From positions 2,811,234 through 2,849,044 of the forward strand of contig UYJD01000002.1 in assembly GCA_900618795.1 (NCBI GenBank): a stretch of 37,811 nt of DNA, written 5' to 3'. Position 1 is the stretch's first letter. Each line of letters opens with the position of its first letter. Source of the stretch: Cyanodermella asteris (taxonomy: Eukaryota; Ascomycota; Lecanoromycetes; Ostropales; Stictidaceae). The notes under the pieces were generated by a model. That model saw only the letters and a program-made list of their open reading frames with translations, ran no database searches and was not told where the DNA came from. The position numbers and the translations under genes are program-made. Positions 28,211 through 37,811 of this stretch are shown here, piece by piece.

Positions 28211-28909
28211 ATGGATATCTATCACGGACCCCGCTGGGCGAACGAGCACAAACTCGACTTCGTCGAATCGACCTGGCCGAGATACTTCAACGGATCACAC
28301 AAACCCCCGGCAGGCAGCGCCTTACTTTACACAAAGTACGGAGGTCCACACCACTCCGGTGAGCGCGGCTCCACGACTACGTACACCCGAGAACCCTCTG
28401 TGAGACTGAGGGTCAATCCGCGCAAGAAAATCGACGTCAAAGACTACACGGTCTCGATCCACCAGTCGATGTTGTGCTACAAAAGGTACCACAATCCGGG
28501 CACGCACACGATCTTGAACGACGAAAAGGTCAAGAAGCACGAAAAGATGTGGGCGTGGGAGACGCTGCACGTCACGCGAAACGAGGTGCCGGCGTTGCTG
28601 GGAAAGGACATGGTGTTCGACACTCTCTTCCTTCGGAATCGGCAAGGATGGTTGTCGTTCCGGAACGACCCGTTGCTGTCCACGGCGACTAGTAAGCTGC
28701 AAGACGAGTTTGACGGCCTGAAGAAAGAGGCGAGGAAGCGGGGAGCGCCCTTGCTGGCGAAAGCGCCGGTGAATCTCATGGATGCCTCGCCGACAGCAAT
28801 CGAGGTGAAATTGGAACTGCGGAAAAAGAGTGATCCTCGGCCGGTACACTCTCTGACTAGGATCATTGCATTCACCGATATGGATCTCGGTCCGAACCTT
28901 TTAGCGTGA
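28211..28909 (+). CDS. TWP-family protein C, unknown function
   Basis: 232 aa, single exon; ATG in a good context (CACCATGG). Family landmarks in order: VESTWPRYFNGSHKPPAG (18-35); KYGGPHHSGERG (a block shared with protein E as HYGGPQHAG); PSVRLRVNPRKKIDVKDYTV then SIHQSMLCYKRY; a charged middle with DEKVKKHEKMWAWETLHV; DTLFLRNRQGWLSFRNDP (the LRN..GW block); and PTAIEVKLELRKKSDPRPVH leading to FTDMDLGPNLLA. The protein is basic. It has no signal peptide, transmembrane segment or cysteine pattern suggesting export. It appears intact. I do not recognise the domain, and neighbours of the same type suggest local duplication rather than a pathway. Confidence 0.8.
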   Translation: MDIYHGPRWANEHKLDFVESTWPRYFNGSHKPPAGSALLYTKYGGPHHSGERGSTTTYTREPSVRLRVNPRKKIDVKDYTVSIHQSMLCYKRYHNPGTHTILNDEKVKKHEKMWAWETLHVTRNEVPALLGKDMVFDTLFLRNRQGWLSFRNDPLLSTATSKLQDEFDGLKKEARKRGAPLLAKAPVNLMDASPTAIEVKLELRKKSDPRPVHSLTRIIAFTDMDLGPNLLA

Positions 28910-29413
28910 TGTGTGACCCTCCAGTTCATAGTGCAAGTACTAATCTTTTTTGACATTGGACCAACTGCATGAACTTGGAATGGCGCCGACGCCGACTGGA
29001 GACGCGCAAGGCCTGGATCCGAATTATGGTTCCCCCGGGGGGAGACGATGAGAATAAGGGACGCTAGAAATAGAACAAAAACATATCCGTTATTGCCAAA
29101 GTCTTTGCTATTTGCTATCTGCGAAACAACGAGAGTCGTTTCGACCACGTTCGTCTCCGCCAGTAGCTTCGACACTGGATGCAGCGCATCAACGCAATAT
29201 TGACACCACGTAGCAGTAGGATAAAGTTTCAATCCGAATAGAACAACGAATAAGACAGAAGACATATCAGCAGGCACACAGAAGCGCAAAAGGTCATGTC
29301 TTTATCCGTTCCTTCCTCACCGAGTCGCATCGTGAGAGACAACAGAAAGTACAACCCTGCGACAAGAGGCACCACAGAAACATCTCATCGTAACAAAAAG
29401 AGAGCCAGTCATC
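28910..29413. other. Intergenic region between TWP genes C and D
   Basis: About 500 bases. It is presumed to contain the 3' UTR of C and the promoter and leader of D. The promoter block shared by B and C is not found here. Confidence 0.4.
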
Positions 29414-30052
29414 ATGACGGACCACATCACCTACGAGGCCCCCAGCAGCGACGAGTTCATCATAATAGACCCCTCAACCTGGCCCGCCGAAATCGACCTG
29501 AGCGCCCACGCCACCGTCCCCAACGCTTTCGAACACCTCAAGTACTGCAGCCAGGCCGATCCATCCAACCTCAGCCACATCCCCGGAGACCCACGCGTAA
29601 CAATCTCAACATTGACTCCCGCCCCCGACTACCTCATCGAAGATTACGAAGTGCGGGTTGGTCTCGAAGGGCTATATCACAAGACAATCGGTCCGCTCGA
29701 TCTCGACGAGACATACATTGATGCCGCGACTGCGCCCGCGAAGATGAAGACATGGCTCCACGGAATAATCCTTCCGGAGCGATTTGACAAGCGGGCTGAC
29801 CAGAGTAATGAGGTCGAATTTGGAAATATCATGTTGCGGAACATGTGGGGGTATAGGGAAGCGATCAAGGATGGGACGGCGCCGAAGGATTTATGGAATG
29901 CAGAGCCGACAAAGGTTGTGTTGAAGGTCGAATTGTGGAAGCAGATGTCAGCTCAGCCGCTGCAGATGGTGCTCATCCATAAGGCGTGCGTCGCTGTTGC
30001 TTTGAGGGGTATAAATATGGGGTTTTATCGCGTCACAACAGAATTTGAATGA
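29414..30052 (+). CDS. TWP-family protein D, unknown function
   Basis: 212 aa, single exon, from ATCATGACG. Landmarks: MTDHITYEAPSSDEFIIIDP, then STWPAEIDLSAHATVPN; DPRVTISTLTPAPDYLIEDY, then EVRVGLEGLYHK (a predicted beta strand block); a helical insert with AAPAKM-like composition; EFGNIMLRNMWGYREAIKDG; and AEPTKVVLKVELWKQMSAQP, then LQMVLIHKACVAV and the end RGINMGFYRVTTEFE. It is slightly acidic, with no signal peptide or membrane segment. It aligns best with broken gene B in the LRN..GW and PTKVVL blocks. Intact; function unknown. Confidence 0.8.
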   Translation: MTDHITYEAPSSDEFIIIDPSTWPAEIDLSAHATVPNAFEHLKYCSQADPSNLSHIPGDPRVTISTLTPAPDYLIEDYEVRVGLEGLYHKTIGPLDLDETYIDAATAPAKMKTWLHGIILPERFDKRADQSNEVEFGNIMLRNMWGYREAIKDGTAPKDLWNAEPTKVVLKVELWKQMSAQPLQMVLIHKACVAVALRGINMGFYRVTTEFE

Positions 30053-30412
30053 GGCCTCAACTCAGGAGCTGGACATTTAGTTTGGAAGACGGTTGAAGGG
30101 CACATCAGCTTTCCATTGATTGAAGGAACAACCGACTGAATGTTATGAGTCGCAATGAACAAGCTCGAGTTTGTAGTGACAAATGAATGCCAGCCACCAT
30201 GGCCAAACATTTGTCAGCTGATGCGCTTGCTCAGGAAACTCATTGTGAAGAATTGACTCACGACCAAGTCCAGCGGACCCTTCACTCAAATCAGAATGGA
30301 TTCGAAGAATGAAGACTCACCTGCGACGTACCCAAAAACAACAAAGGTCCTCTTGAAGTACCTGGGAACGGCAAAACCAACACCAGATCGGAGCAATTCT
30401 CAACCCTTCGAC
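30053..30412. other. Intergenic region between TWP genes D and E
   Basis: About 360 bases with nothing recognisable, followed directly by a tandem repeat that abuts the start codon of gene E. Confidence 0.4.
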
Positions 30413-30501
30413 AGATATCTCAGCAGCCACAACTGAAGATCTCGCGACCACAACTCAAGATCTCGGCAGCCACAATTCAAGATTTCAGCAATCACGATTG
30501 A
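30413..30501 (+). repeat. Four imperfect 21-24 bp tandem repeats in the leader of TWP gene E
   Basis: Copies at 30413-30436, 30437-30457, 30458-30479 and 30480-30501. The consensus is about AGATCTCAGCAGCCACAA plus TTCA/CTGA. The array ends three bases before the ATG at 30505, so it should form most of the proximal 5' leader. The copies differ at several positions. Confidence 0.8.
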
Positions 30502-30504
30502 ATA

Positions 30505-31167
30505 ATGACCAACATGGCCAATCCTCCCTGGGCAAAAGACGTATACGCGTCCCTGATCCCAACCAAGAAGGTCCACTACATCCCGTCCAGCCTCGCAACC
30601 GCAGTGCACCCACGCCTCAGCACCGTGCCCCAAACCTGGCCCGCAGCCTTCGACGGCACCCACATCAGCGTGCCCTCGGTCCCCATGTCCCACTACGGCG
30701 GACCCCAACACGCCGGCACCGTCCGACCCGCCGTCTGGCCGAAGCTGCGCCTCGTCGACACTCCACCGGGCTTCTCGGCTTCCGACACCTCCTACAGCGT
30801 CGCGATCCGCGTCTCCGCCATCGTCTTCCCGGACCCTCAAGGCAGAATTACCATCCGGGAGGTTGCGGAGTCGGAAATGGACGACAAGAAGATTGCGTTG
30901 GCGCAGGCGTGCGTTCAGGGGCAGGGAATCGGGGTTGCGATTCCGCCAGATGGGGATTCTGGAGTGAAAGGCGTGACGACGTTCACGGTCGAGAATGTGG
31001 GGATTTGGAATGAGGTCGGGTGGGGCAAGTATAAGCCGAAGGATGTCGAGAAGGCGTTGATGCCGGCCGAGATTGTGTTTGAGGTGGGCTTGTTGTGGAC
31101 GCCGCCGCCGGATGGGGAGGCGTTGAAGGTTTGGACTGGGACCATTGCGATTGAGTGTGGTCGTTGA
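30505..31167 (+). CDS. TWP-family protein E, unknown function
   Basis: 220 aa, single exon. The first ATG (30505) is used; a second in-frame ATG lies three codons later (MTNMANPPW). Landmarks: TVPQTWPAAFDGTHISVP; MSHYGGPQHAGTVRP (shared with protein C as KYGGPHHSG); SDTSYSVAIRVSAIVFPD (strand block); ESEMDDKKIALAQACVQ (helix); TTFTVENVGIWNEVGWGKYK (LRN..GW equivalent, diverged); and LMPAEIVFEVGLLWTPPPDG, then KVWTGTIAIECGR. The N-terminal extension before TWP is longer than in sisters. G+C in the first half is higher than in its neighbours. Intact; no signal peptide; function unknown. Confidence 0.8.
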   Translation: MTNMANPPWAKDVYASLIPTKKVHYIPSSLATAVHPRLSTVPQTWPAAFDGTHISVPSVPMSHYGGPQHAGTVRPAVWPKLRLVDTPPGFSASDTSYSVAIRVSAIVFPDPQGRITIREVAESEMDDKKIALAQACVQGQGIGVAIPPDGDSGVKGVTTFTVENVGIWNEVGWGKYKPKDVEKALMPAEIVFEVGLLWTPPPDGEALKVWTGTIAIECGR

Positions 31168-32788
31168 AAGACACTTGGGACTCGAGTGATGGTGTTTGAA
31201 CAGTTGGATGCCGTTCGAGCAAGAGGCCCGACAACAAGCGCCCGAGGTGGCTGATGGCGGTCCTTGTGCGTGGCCCGATTGAGCCGGAGATGCTCACCAT
31301 CTTTCGGATTTGGCTGGACGGATGAATGCAGAAGTAAATAGATCACGGTATGGGCTTGACGCTGGACACCCGAACCATCATCCAGGCACTTACCTAAACA
31401 CTCACTTGATTTACACCGTAGCCATGACAGGCGAGAGTCTCGTCATGCTCCAACGTATCATGTGTCAAGATCTGAAATGAAGACCACACTGAGAGGCCTC
31501 CCCCAGTCAGCGGTTCCCATAAGGTGGTGCAACGCGAATTTTGGAACGATTAAACCGCGAATTTTTCCAAACTTCTAAACGATCTTGTTGGGAAAAAAAA
31601 TCCAATGATTTCGGGAAATTCTAGTACTCAAGCCTCTCCAAGAACAGCCCCATCACGAGTCTCGACCCCTCATCGCCAGACACGATACGTACAAGGTGCA
31701 AAAATCGCGACTTCTTGACCATTCAGCCCTGACGATTCGTTGCTTGTCCCGATGCCTCGAAGTTGCGGATGAACGAACCTGTTGTCGTCTCAATCTCAAT
31801 CAAAAACCGGTACGCCAAGAATCCGTCGTCGACCATCAGCTCTAATCTACCAAGTTGCAGTAGTAATCGAATCGCCTCAGAATGCGTCTACGCACACGGG
31901 TGCCCATGTCGGGCAGGGTCAGAGGAACCGTGGGACCATAGACGCATGCTGGTCTGCATGCTTGCCAGAACCGCATTACAACACACACGATCAAGCACGC
32001 GTACATCAAAACGACCAAAGTACCTACTAGTACCTTATGAATCAGGTAGATTACAACTCTACGAGTGATCGCTCAGAATTATTGAAGGTGAACTTTTTTC
32101 ATTTCTTTGACAATCAGATAGTAGAGTGATTAGGCGAGAGCCATCGGTCTCAAATACATCGTCTCATGCAAAAGTGCACTCTACCACATCCAGCATCGTT
32201 CCATATCAATATGAGACGGCGTCAGTGGCAGTACACGGCCAATCATGTTCTTATAGCAATCCCGTGACATGAGCAAAGAGCTCGCCAGTAGAAGTATACC
32301 GGCATCAATCAAACATTGACCAAAATCTCATTAGCTAAATGAAACCAAAACTTTGTTCTTTGCGTGTGAAGCAGCCGTGTTCCATCGTATACGTTGAGTC
32401 GTGTTGCCAAAAATTGGATGTGAGAAGGTGGAAAAATTTGATGACTTGCACCACTCGGGAGCGAGATCCATCAAGACAGGCAGGTGAGGCTGCTGCCCTC
32501 TTCCCAGGGACATGAGAGTGTCGTAGATCCAGTAATATATACAAATAGCGCAAGGCCGTGATGTGGCAGCCAATCGCCAGGTGCCAAAGCGCAAGGCCTC
32601 GAACGAGCCCGGTGTACGTCAGAGTCTAACAGTAATCGTGTAGGATACAACGTGTCGAGACGCTCAAGGGTATCAGTGGTGTCGTGAATAAAAGATTAGG
32701 TACTGATAACATTCGTGTAGAAATCAATCGGATGAGCGCAGCCGTCCAGCAGCAAATTGCGAGGTGGTGAACCCGAGGCCAGATGAGC
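31168..32788. other. Intergenic region
   Basis: About 1.6 kb between TWP gene E and the 3' end of the zinc-finger gene. It includes A/T-rich stretches near 31530-31620. Frames are short and unsupported, and I see no RNA gene. Confidence 0.45.
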
Positions 32789-34330
32789 CTATCGAAGTTC
32801 ACTCGTGGCAGCCATGGCAAGAGCGTCGAGACCGGGGCTTTCGCCCTCGCCATCTTGGCTCTCACCGCTGAATTGGCGGTTCAGCTCAGGTCGCTGGTGT
32901 TGTAGCAGATCAAGCTTGAAGTCTCCGCTGCCGGTCGAGTTGGAACCAGAATACTGACCAGGACGTGCGAGACTTGGTCGGTGTACGCTGCTGCGCTTCG
33001 AGTCGAAGGCGTCAGCTAGCGGACTATCGAGCTCCATATCGACGCTATTGCTGCTCTTGTGGGTCATGGTCGAGGCAGCGACGGAAGAAATGGATTGGGT
33101 ACGACGGTTGTGACCATTGGCCGTGCCTGACTTTCCGTGGTCAACGCTGTCGCTATTCCTGTTGTTCTTGTGAGTGCGCTCATGCTGCTTCATATTGTCC
33201 TTGCGCGTGAAGGCCTTGTGGCATGTAGGACAGAGGACGTTCTTTTCACCGGTGTGCTTCTTGCCGTGCCGCGCAGCATGGCCGGATGTCGTGAAGGTGT
33301 CGTGGCAGTTGAACTTGGCGGCGTGAGGGCATGGATACTTCTTCTTTGCCTTGGTGGTCGAGCCTGGTGCTGAGGCATTGGCGGGTGCAGTGCCTGGATC
33401 GACGGGAGGAATTGGCGCATTGGGATTGGCGGCAGCTGCCAATGACGTCGGTGATGCCAGTGAGGCCGCTGCGAGTCCACCTACGGGGGGCAACGGATCG
33501 ATGAGGTTTGTCGCATACTGATACTGAACCTGGGGTGCAATTGCGTAGGGATCGTCGAACGGAGGTTGCTGAAGATTGGGAAAGGCCGCGAACATGTTCG
33601 TCTGCGAGCCCGAGACGGGCAAGGCGCCCTGTGCGGACGAGGGGTAAAAGGGCGCGTTGGTCGCGGTGCCTGCTGCAGACATTGCGCCGGCGGCGAGAGG
33701 ATTCGACGTGCTGTACTGGTGCTGAGGATGAGGCGAGAAGGAGTAGCTGGCAGGGTCGAGGTTAATCGCCGACTTGCCCTGGGGGTCCAAGGGTTCGAGG
33801 GGATAGGTTGGCGTCATTGGAGACGGGGTGCTCAGGCTCTGGGCAGACGAGGTGCTGTCGTGACGTTGGAGATGCGGGACGGCGCGCGCGGCGGGCGAGT
33901 AGCGAGGCGAGGCGATCGACGAGTTTCGCGACAGCGACGAGTCGGAGTCGCTGTGGTAGGGATGGGTAGAAGAAGTCGTGGTGGATGTGGATATGCTGCT
34001 GCGGGACGAATAGCTGCTGGGGTTGCGGGCGGATGAGGATGAGTCGCGGGCGTGCGCGACAACAAGGGGATGGGGGCCCGGCCGAGTAGAGGTAGCAACA
34101 GTGCCGCTAGCTGTGGCAGCTGCGATCGAGGGCAGCGTAGGTGCGGGAGCCGCAGACGCAGGCGCAGGCCGCGGGTGGTAGGGCAGCTGCGACGGCACCG
34201 ACTGCCCCGACTGCGATCGCGACTGCTTGGCACCTTCCACAAAACTCGTTGTCCGTTTTGCGGCAGGCGCACTCGACCACTCATCACAGAGCAATGACAC
34301 GCGCTTTCCCGCTGCGTTGACGCCGTTCAT
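32789..34330 (-). CDS. C2H2 zinc-finger transcription factor, Nrg1-like fingers
   Basis: 513 aa, single exon. The long N-terminal part (1-325) is Ser/Pro/Ala/Thr-rich and apparently disordered, with Gln patches (PQHQYSTS, PQVQYQY). Two adjacent C2H2 fingers follow. The first has C334, C342, H355 and H359 (an unusual x7 spacing between cysteines, with DTFTTSGHAARHGKKH); the second has C367, C370, H383 and H387 (CPTCHKAFTRKDNMKQHERTH). They are joined by the standard TGEKN linker. The FTTSGH.ARH...HTGEKN..CP pattern matches the Nrg1/Nrg2 repressor type of yeasts and its filamentous relatives. DNA binding is therefore expected at short CCCT-like sites (family knowledge). The C-terminus is Ser-rich and acidic (GESQDGEGESPGLDALAMAATSELR). 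The nuclear location signal is probably the KAKKKYP stretch before finger 1. Exact orthology is not established. Confidence 0.9.
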   Translation of the reverse strand: MNGVNAAGKRVSLLCDEWSSAPAAKRTTSFVEGAKQSRSQSGQSVPSQLPYHPRPAPASAAPAPTLPSIAAATASGTVATSTRPGPHPLVVAHARDSSSSARNPSSYSSRSSISTSTTTSSTHPYHSDSDSSLSRNSSIASPRYSPAARAVPHLQRHDSTSSAQSLSTPSPMTPTYPLEPLDPQGKSAINLDPASYSFSPHPQHQYSTSNPLAAGAMSAAGTATNAPFYPSSAQGALPVSGSQTNMFAAFPNLQQPPFDDPYAIAPQVQYQYATNLIDPLPPVGGLAAASLASPTSLAAAANPNAPIPPVDPGTAPANASAPGSTTKAKKKYPCPHAAKFNCHDTFTTSGHAARHGKKHTGEKNVLCPTCHKAFTRKDNMKQHERTHKNNRNSDSVDHGKSGTANGHNRRTQSISSVAASTMTHKSSNSVDMELDSPLADAFDSKRSSVHRPSLARPGQYSGSNSTGSGDFKLDLLQHQRPELNRQFSGESQDGEGESPGLDALAMAATSELR

Positions 34331-37300
34331 CGTGATCGCGCGCGCTGATGTGGAATGACGCCGTTTGTCTCAGCTGGCGGCTTATTGCAAATGCAACAGC
34401 AGCAACGATAACAAAATCCGGTGCGTGAGGCAACACTCTGCTTGGAATGTGTCTCTCCTCACCCTTTTCCCAATTCTCTCCGGGCCAAACCCTCGATGCG
34501 TCCAGATGGCTTGCTAGACGGCTGCTGGAGGGCTGCTGGCTCGGTAATGGGCAGACGGGGGAGAGCCGACACGCTGAGGCTTGGGCGGCACTGAGGCTTG
34601 ACGGGGCAGGTATGGCGCTGCAGAGCCGGACGGAGCTAAGACCGCTCGAACGTAGGTACTCTGGTACTTTCTGCTTCGCTCTCTTCCGGCACGCTTTTCC
34701 GTTTCTCAGCTTCGTGCTCGGTCACGACTCCGGCCTCTAACCAACTGACTGCCCAAGTGTAGAAAGACCACGCCCTCAACACCTGGATGCTGTGCTGGCT
34801 TGCTGAGAATGCGCTTTTTCTTCTGAGCACGTCTTCAACTGCTGTTGAGCCGCCGAATGGTCGCCGAAACGGGTGCTGAATGTTCTGGATTCGATTTCGC
34901 CGACGAGCGATGCCGCTTATCGAGGTATTGTCTGCAAATGTGCGAGCGAGGCGCAGACGAGCTGGCGCGTTTGTTGCTACTTGCAGATGCAGATGATCCG
35001 TGGGCGTGCGCAACGGTGAATGAGGGGCTTCGTGAGGAACGTGAGAGCACGACAAGGTCGAGTAAGTAAGTATAGATTGATGCGAGGAGCCAAGTGAGCA
35101 GGAGTAGCAATAAGTGTGAGCAGCAGCGTGGGCTTTTGTCTGAAGCATGCATACCAGATCCAGGGTCTGCGAATGAGCATTTGCGCCTGAGACCCCTCGG
35201 CACGACTTATCCAGGTAACGGAAAGGTGTGTATCATAAAAAACAGGCGGCGGGTCAGGTCAGGAAACCCCGAATGAAACCTGTAGCACTTGCTCGACAGG
35301 GCAGCGCAGGGCAGAAGCGCAGACACTGACCAGGGGCTGCCATTGCGTCGAATCAACCATCGCCAGACACGCTTGCTGTTCTCGGACGCCTCTCCGCCCG
35401 TCTGTCGCAGCAGTTCTTCCCGCCTCTTGGGGCACTTTGTAATATTCATCCTTAGTCCCTCTCTTTTCTTCTCTTGCCTTCTTTCCGGCCAAAGACAGTG
35501 TTTGTTGGGTGGGATTCAGACCCCTGTTCGTGCTGCGTTTGGCCGACAGCACATGGCACAGATTGCTTCTGATGGAGACTGGCAACAGGCGTCCATGGTC
35601 TACAGACCGATGAGTGTCTTTCAATGAAACGACATATAGTCGAGAGCTCCAGCTTCCAATTGCAGAGGTATTTCCACGATTCTGCTGTTCCTGCCGCAGT
35701 CATGCTTTGCTTTGCTGCCCCTGCAGGGAGCTGTTGAGCTGTTGCGCCGGTACGTGGCATGCTTTTGGGCCCTGTTGGTCGCCAGAATATCCGGGTACGG
35801 TAAAATACGCCTCCAGCCACATTTCAAAGCAACACGCGGCAGATCGCACCAAGAGCGAGCTCAGGGCTTTGCGAGTGATCGCTGGGTCTCCAGCAGACTT
35901 TTCGATCTATGCGACGATCAGGTACGGGCAAAGTCATCACACGCTCGCTAACAGGCCGGCTCGTGACTCGGACCCGTCCACTTGACACGTAGATTCGCGT
36001 TCACCTCGTGTACCACGTACGAAACGATGCTTCGTCGAATCGCGACTGCATGTCGGTGTAGGTTTTCTGCGTTGACAGACCTCTTGAGCGACGATCCTCC
36101 TCTTGTGGAATTGCAGCAATAGCATCAAGGCAGGCACGGTGATGGGATGAGAGCCGCGTATCTTCTTCGCGTCAATGCACCAGCGGGAAGCGAGAGACCT
36201 TGCGCGGACTAGACACGGCAGGTCTAACCAGTCTTTTTTCGGGATTCGTCTCACAGGGCATCTGGGAATTGTGAGTTGTCTTGTCCATACCTATCGGTGC
36301 TTCATTTTCGCAATTTCAATGACTTCATCGAAGCCATTTGGGTCCCGCTTGACGGGCTCTCGCGCAGTTTCGCGATGACATCGTTGCAGCGATGTTGGCA
36401 TTTCACCTCGAGCACTTTTCGGATATGCAGCGGCCTCTGGCATATCAACGCAGAGTTCTTGTGGTGATCACCGGGAGCATCCTTGCAAGACCGTTGACTG
36501 GCAGATCACAGGTCCCTCAAAGGGTCCATACAGAGTGCAGTGGACCCCGCAAACCATGGAAGCCTCGATGGAGACCGGAGAGCAGACCGTATGCAGAGGC
36601 ATTGGTTGACCTCCGGCCACGGCGCACATCTGGGGATCGAGTCCACGGAGAGTCGCCCGCATCGCGCAGAGCCTGCGTCCTGGCTCGTGCGTCTCGATAT
36701 GAAATCCCCGATCATCAGCTTTGACGGCGATTTTCACAGCAACTGTATACGTGGTCAGCCACTGACCGCAGCGCGTTTGCACATCACCGTAGATCCCCCT
36801 TATAGCTTGTGCACAAACATGGCTACAGCTGCTGCTGCGTACCGGCGCCTGACCGCCACCGCTGACGCCGCGGGCGGCCCTTCTTTCTGATCAAGAATGA
36901 AGATTTGCAAATTTGTTCCTCGTCATCGAGTTTGCCGAAGCTCGATATTCGCGTTGACATCGAGAGCACGCGACAATCCTTTGATCGAGTGCGCTCTGAC
37001 ACAGCAGCGAGGTAGGGACGGTAAAACAAACGCCCGGCATGAGCAAATCTCCGTCTGGCGAGGAGCTGGGATGATGATTCTCTGTCCTTGTTATTCGTTT
37101 TAAGGAACAAATATAATAAAGCGTCTCTGCCACGCCGTTGGGCATTGCTGCTGGCATTGAGACGCGCTGCCGTAATTGGTCATGAGCAGGCTGAAGATCC
37201 CTGTTTGCAAAAATCGATCTCGATCTCAGAGCGTGCACCAGTAACGCCTTGCCGATCATTTGGCGTCCGCCAGGCTTGTCCTCGTGAAGAATGATGGAAG

Positions 37301-37811
37301 TCGTCCATTAGGTTGTTTGCAACTTCCATCGTGCTGAGCAGGATTGCCATACTCTCGAGCTTTGACGCACAGGAACGCGCGTGCCCGGTACAGTGCGTGA
37401 GCTCCAACTGTGGTGTAGCAGACTGGACGCTCCGATCTGCTGCGGTGTCGAGACAGCGAATCCGCAGATCATGAGGCTCGTCTCCGTTTGCGATATCATT
37501 CGCGGTATATGCAAAGCCTCGCGCGAGCTTCTCACAGAAAATCCGGTGCACTCTTGATTCCATCAGGCGATCGAAATTCCGCTGCAGGTTCCGCTCCGAC
37601 CATTTTCGATCGCATTGTCAACGGGCGCAGCACCAAAACAGAGCACAAGTCTCATGCAGACAAGCGTTCAAGACACTGCAATGTTAAATGTGCCTTATCA
37701 GCGTGCAAGTCTCATTGTCTTGGTGCCTGTGTCTGGCATCGAAGCAACCAATGTCTGAGCATGAGCCTGATGGCTTGTACTTCTCTTCGAGTTCACGACG
37801 CTCGAAAGCGG
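34331..37811. other. Long region without a convincing gene, upstream of the C2H2 gene
   Basis: About 3.5 kb up to the right edge. Many overlapping frames occur on both strands but none shows a domain, signal peptide or clear splice structure. Long leaders and promoters are common for fungal transcription factors, so part of this is probably regulatory. The most gene-like stretch is the minus-strand open frame at 37180-37620. Confidence 0.4.
37180..37620 (-). other. Unassigned minus-strand open frame near the right edge
   Basis: About 145 codons are open between stops, with the first ATG at 37563 (MESRVHRIFCEKLARGFAYT). The text includes SKLESMAILLSTMEVANNLM, which looks like an amphipathic helix. 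There is no recognised domain. It might be an exon of a gene running off the window, or a chance frame. Confidence 0.2.

Noticed and set aside
32965-34297. Several long frames antisense or shifted within the C2H2 gene
   Set aside because: They are explained as shadows of the GC-rich, Ser/Pro/Ala-rich coding region.
1-37811. CRISPR arrays, insertion sequences, LTR or other transposable elements, telomere repeats
   Set aside because: I looked for regular spacers, long terminal or inverted repeats, transposase or reverse-transcriptase motifs and TTAGGG runs, and saw none. The N gap could hide one.

Overview
The window reads as nuclear DNA of a filamentous ascomycete (Pezizomycotina; a Dothideomycete would fit, but that is inference). 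Evidence: short 50-90 nt spliceosomal introns with GTAAGT/GTATGT donors and CTAAC/CTGAC-type branch sites, fungal-restricted families (HsbA surface-binding proteins, a fungal family with SISRESFESYRRSFDISA), one fungal gene per about 2-3 kb on both strands, and TATA-type promoters. A 598-base run of N (22168-22765) marks an assembly gap.

Left block (1-12.7 kb), mostly secretome. After a fragment of a Baeyer-Villiger-type monooxygenase at the left edge comes an intact mitochondrial D-lactate dehydrogenase (dld1). It is followed by five predicted secreted proteins: two HsbA-family proteins, a class 3 lipase/esterase divergent from the second HsbA gene, a protein with six tandem four-cysteine repeats separated by Kex2-like basic sites, and a three-exon secreted protein possibly related to acetoacetate decarboxylases. 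HsbA proteins are known in Aspergillus to coat hydrophobic surfaces and recruit a polyesterase, so the HsbA/lipase pair may work together outside the cell.

Middle block (11.9-19.1 kb), housekeeping. It holds a charged coiled-coil protein of unknown function, ATG7 (the E1-like enzyme of autophagy), a short-chain dehydrogenase, and a four-exon conserved fungal protein.

Right block (19.4-31.2 kb), a birth-and-death region. One family has two intact paralogues with an LPAEVR/WPAELR N-terminal motif and a shared C-terminal domain. Two tandem broken duplicates of its 3' end sit directly behind one of them. A second, unrecognised family of about 180-230 aa proteins (here called the TWP family) has four intact members, one clear pseudogene and probable relics, all within 8 kb. 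Two of its members share a duplicated promoter block. The N gap lies in this region.

The window ends with a two-finger C2H2 transcription factor resembling Nrg1 in its fingers, with about 3.5 kb upstream in which I see no convincing gene.
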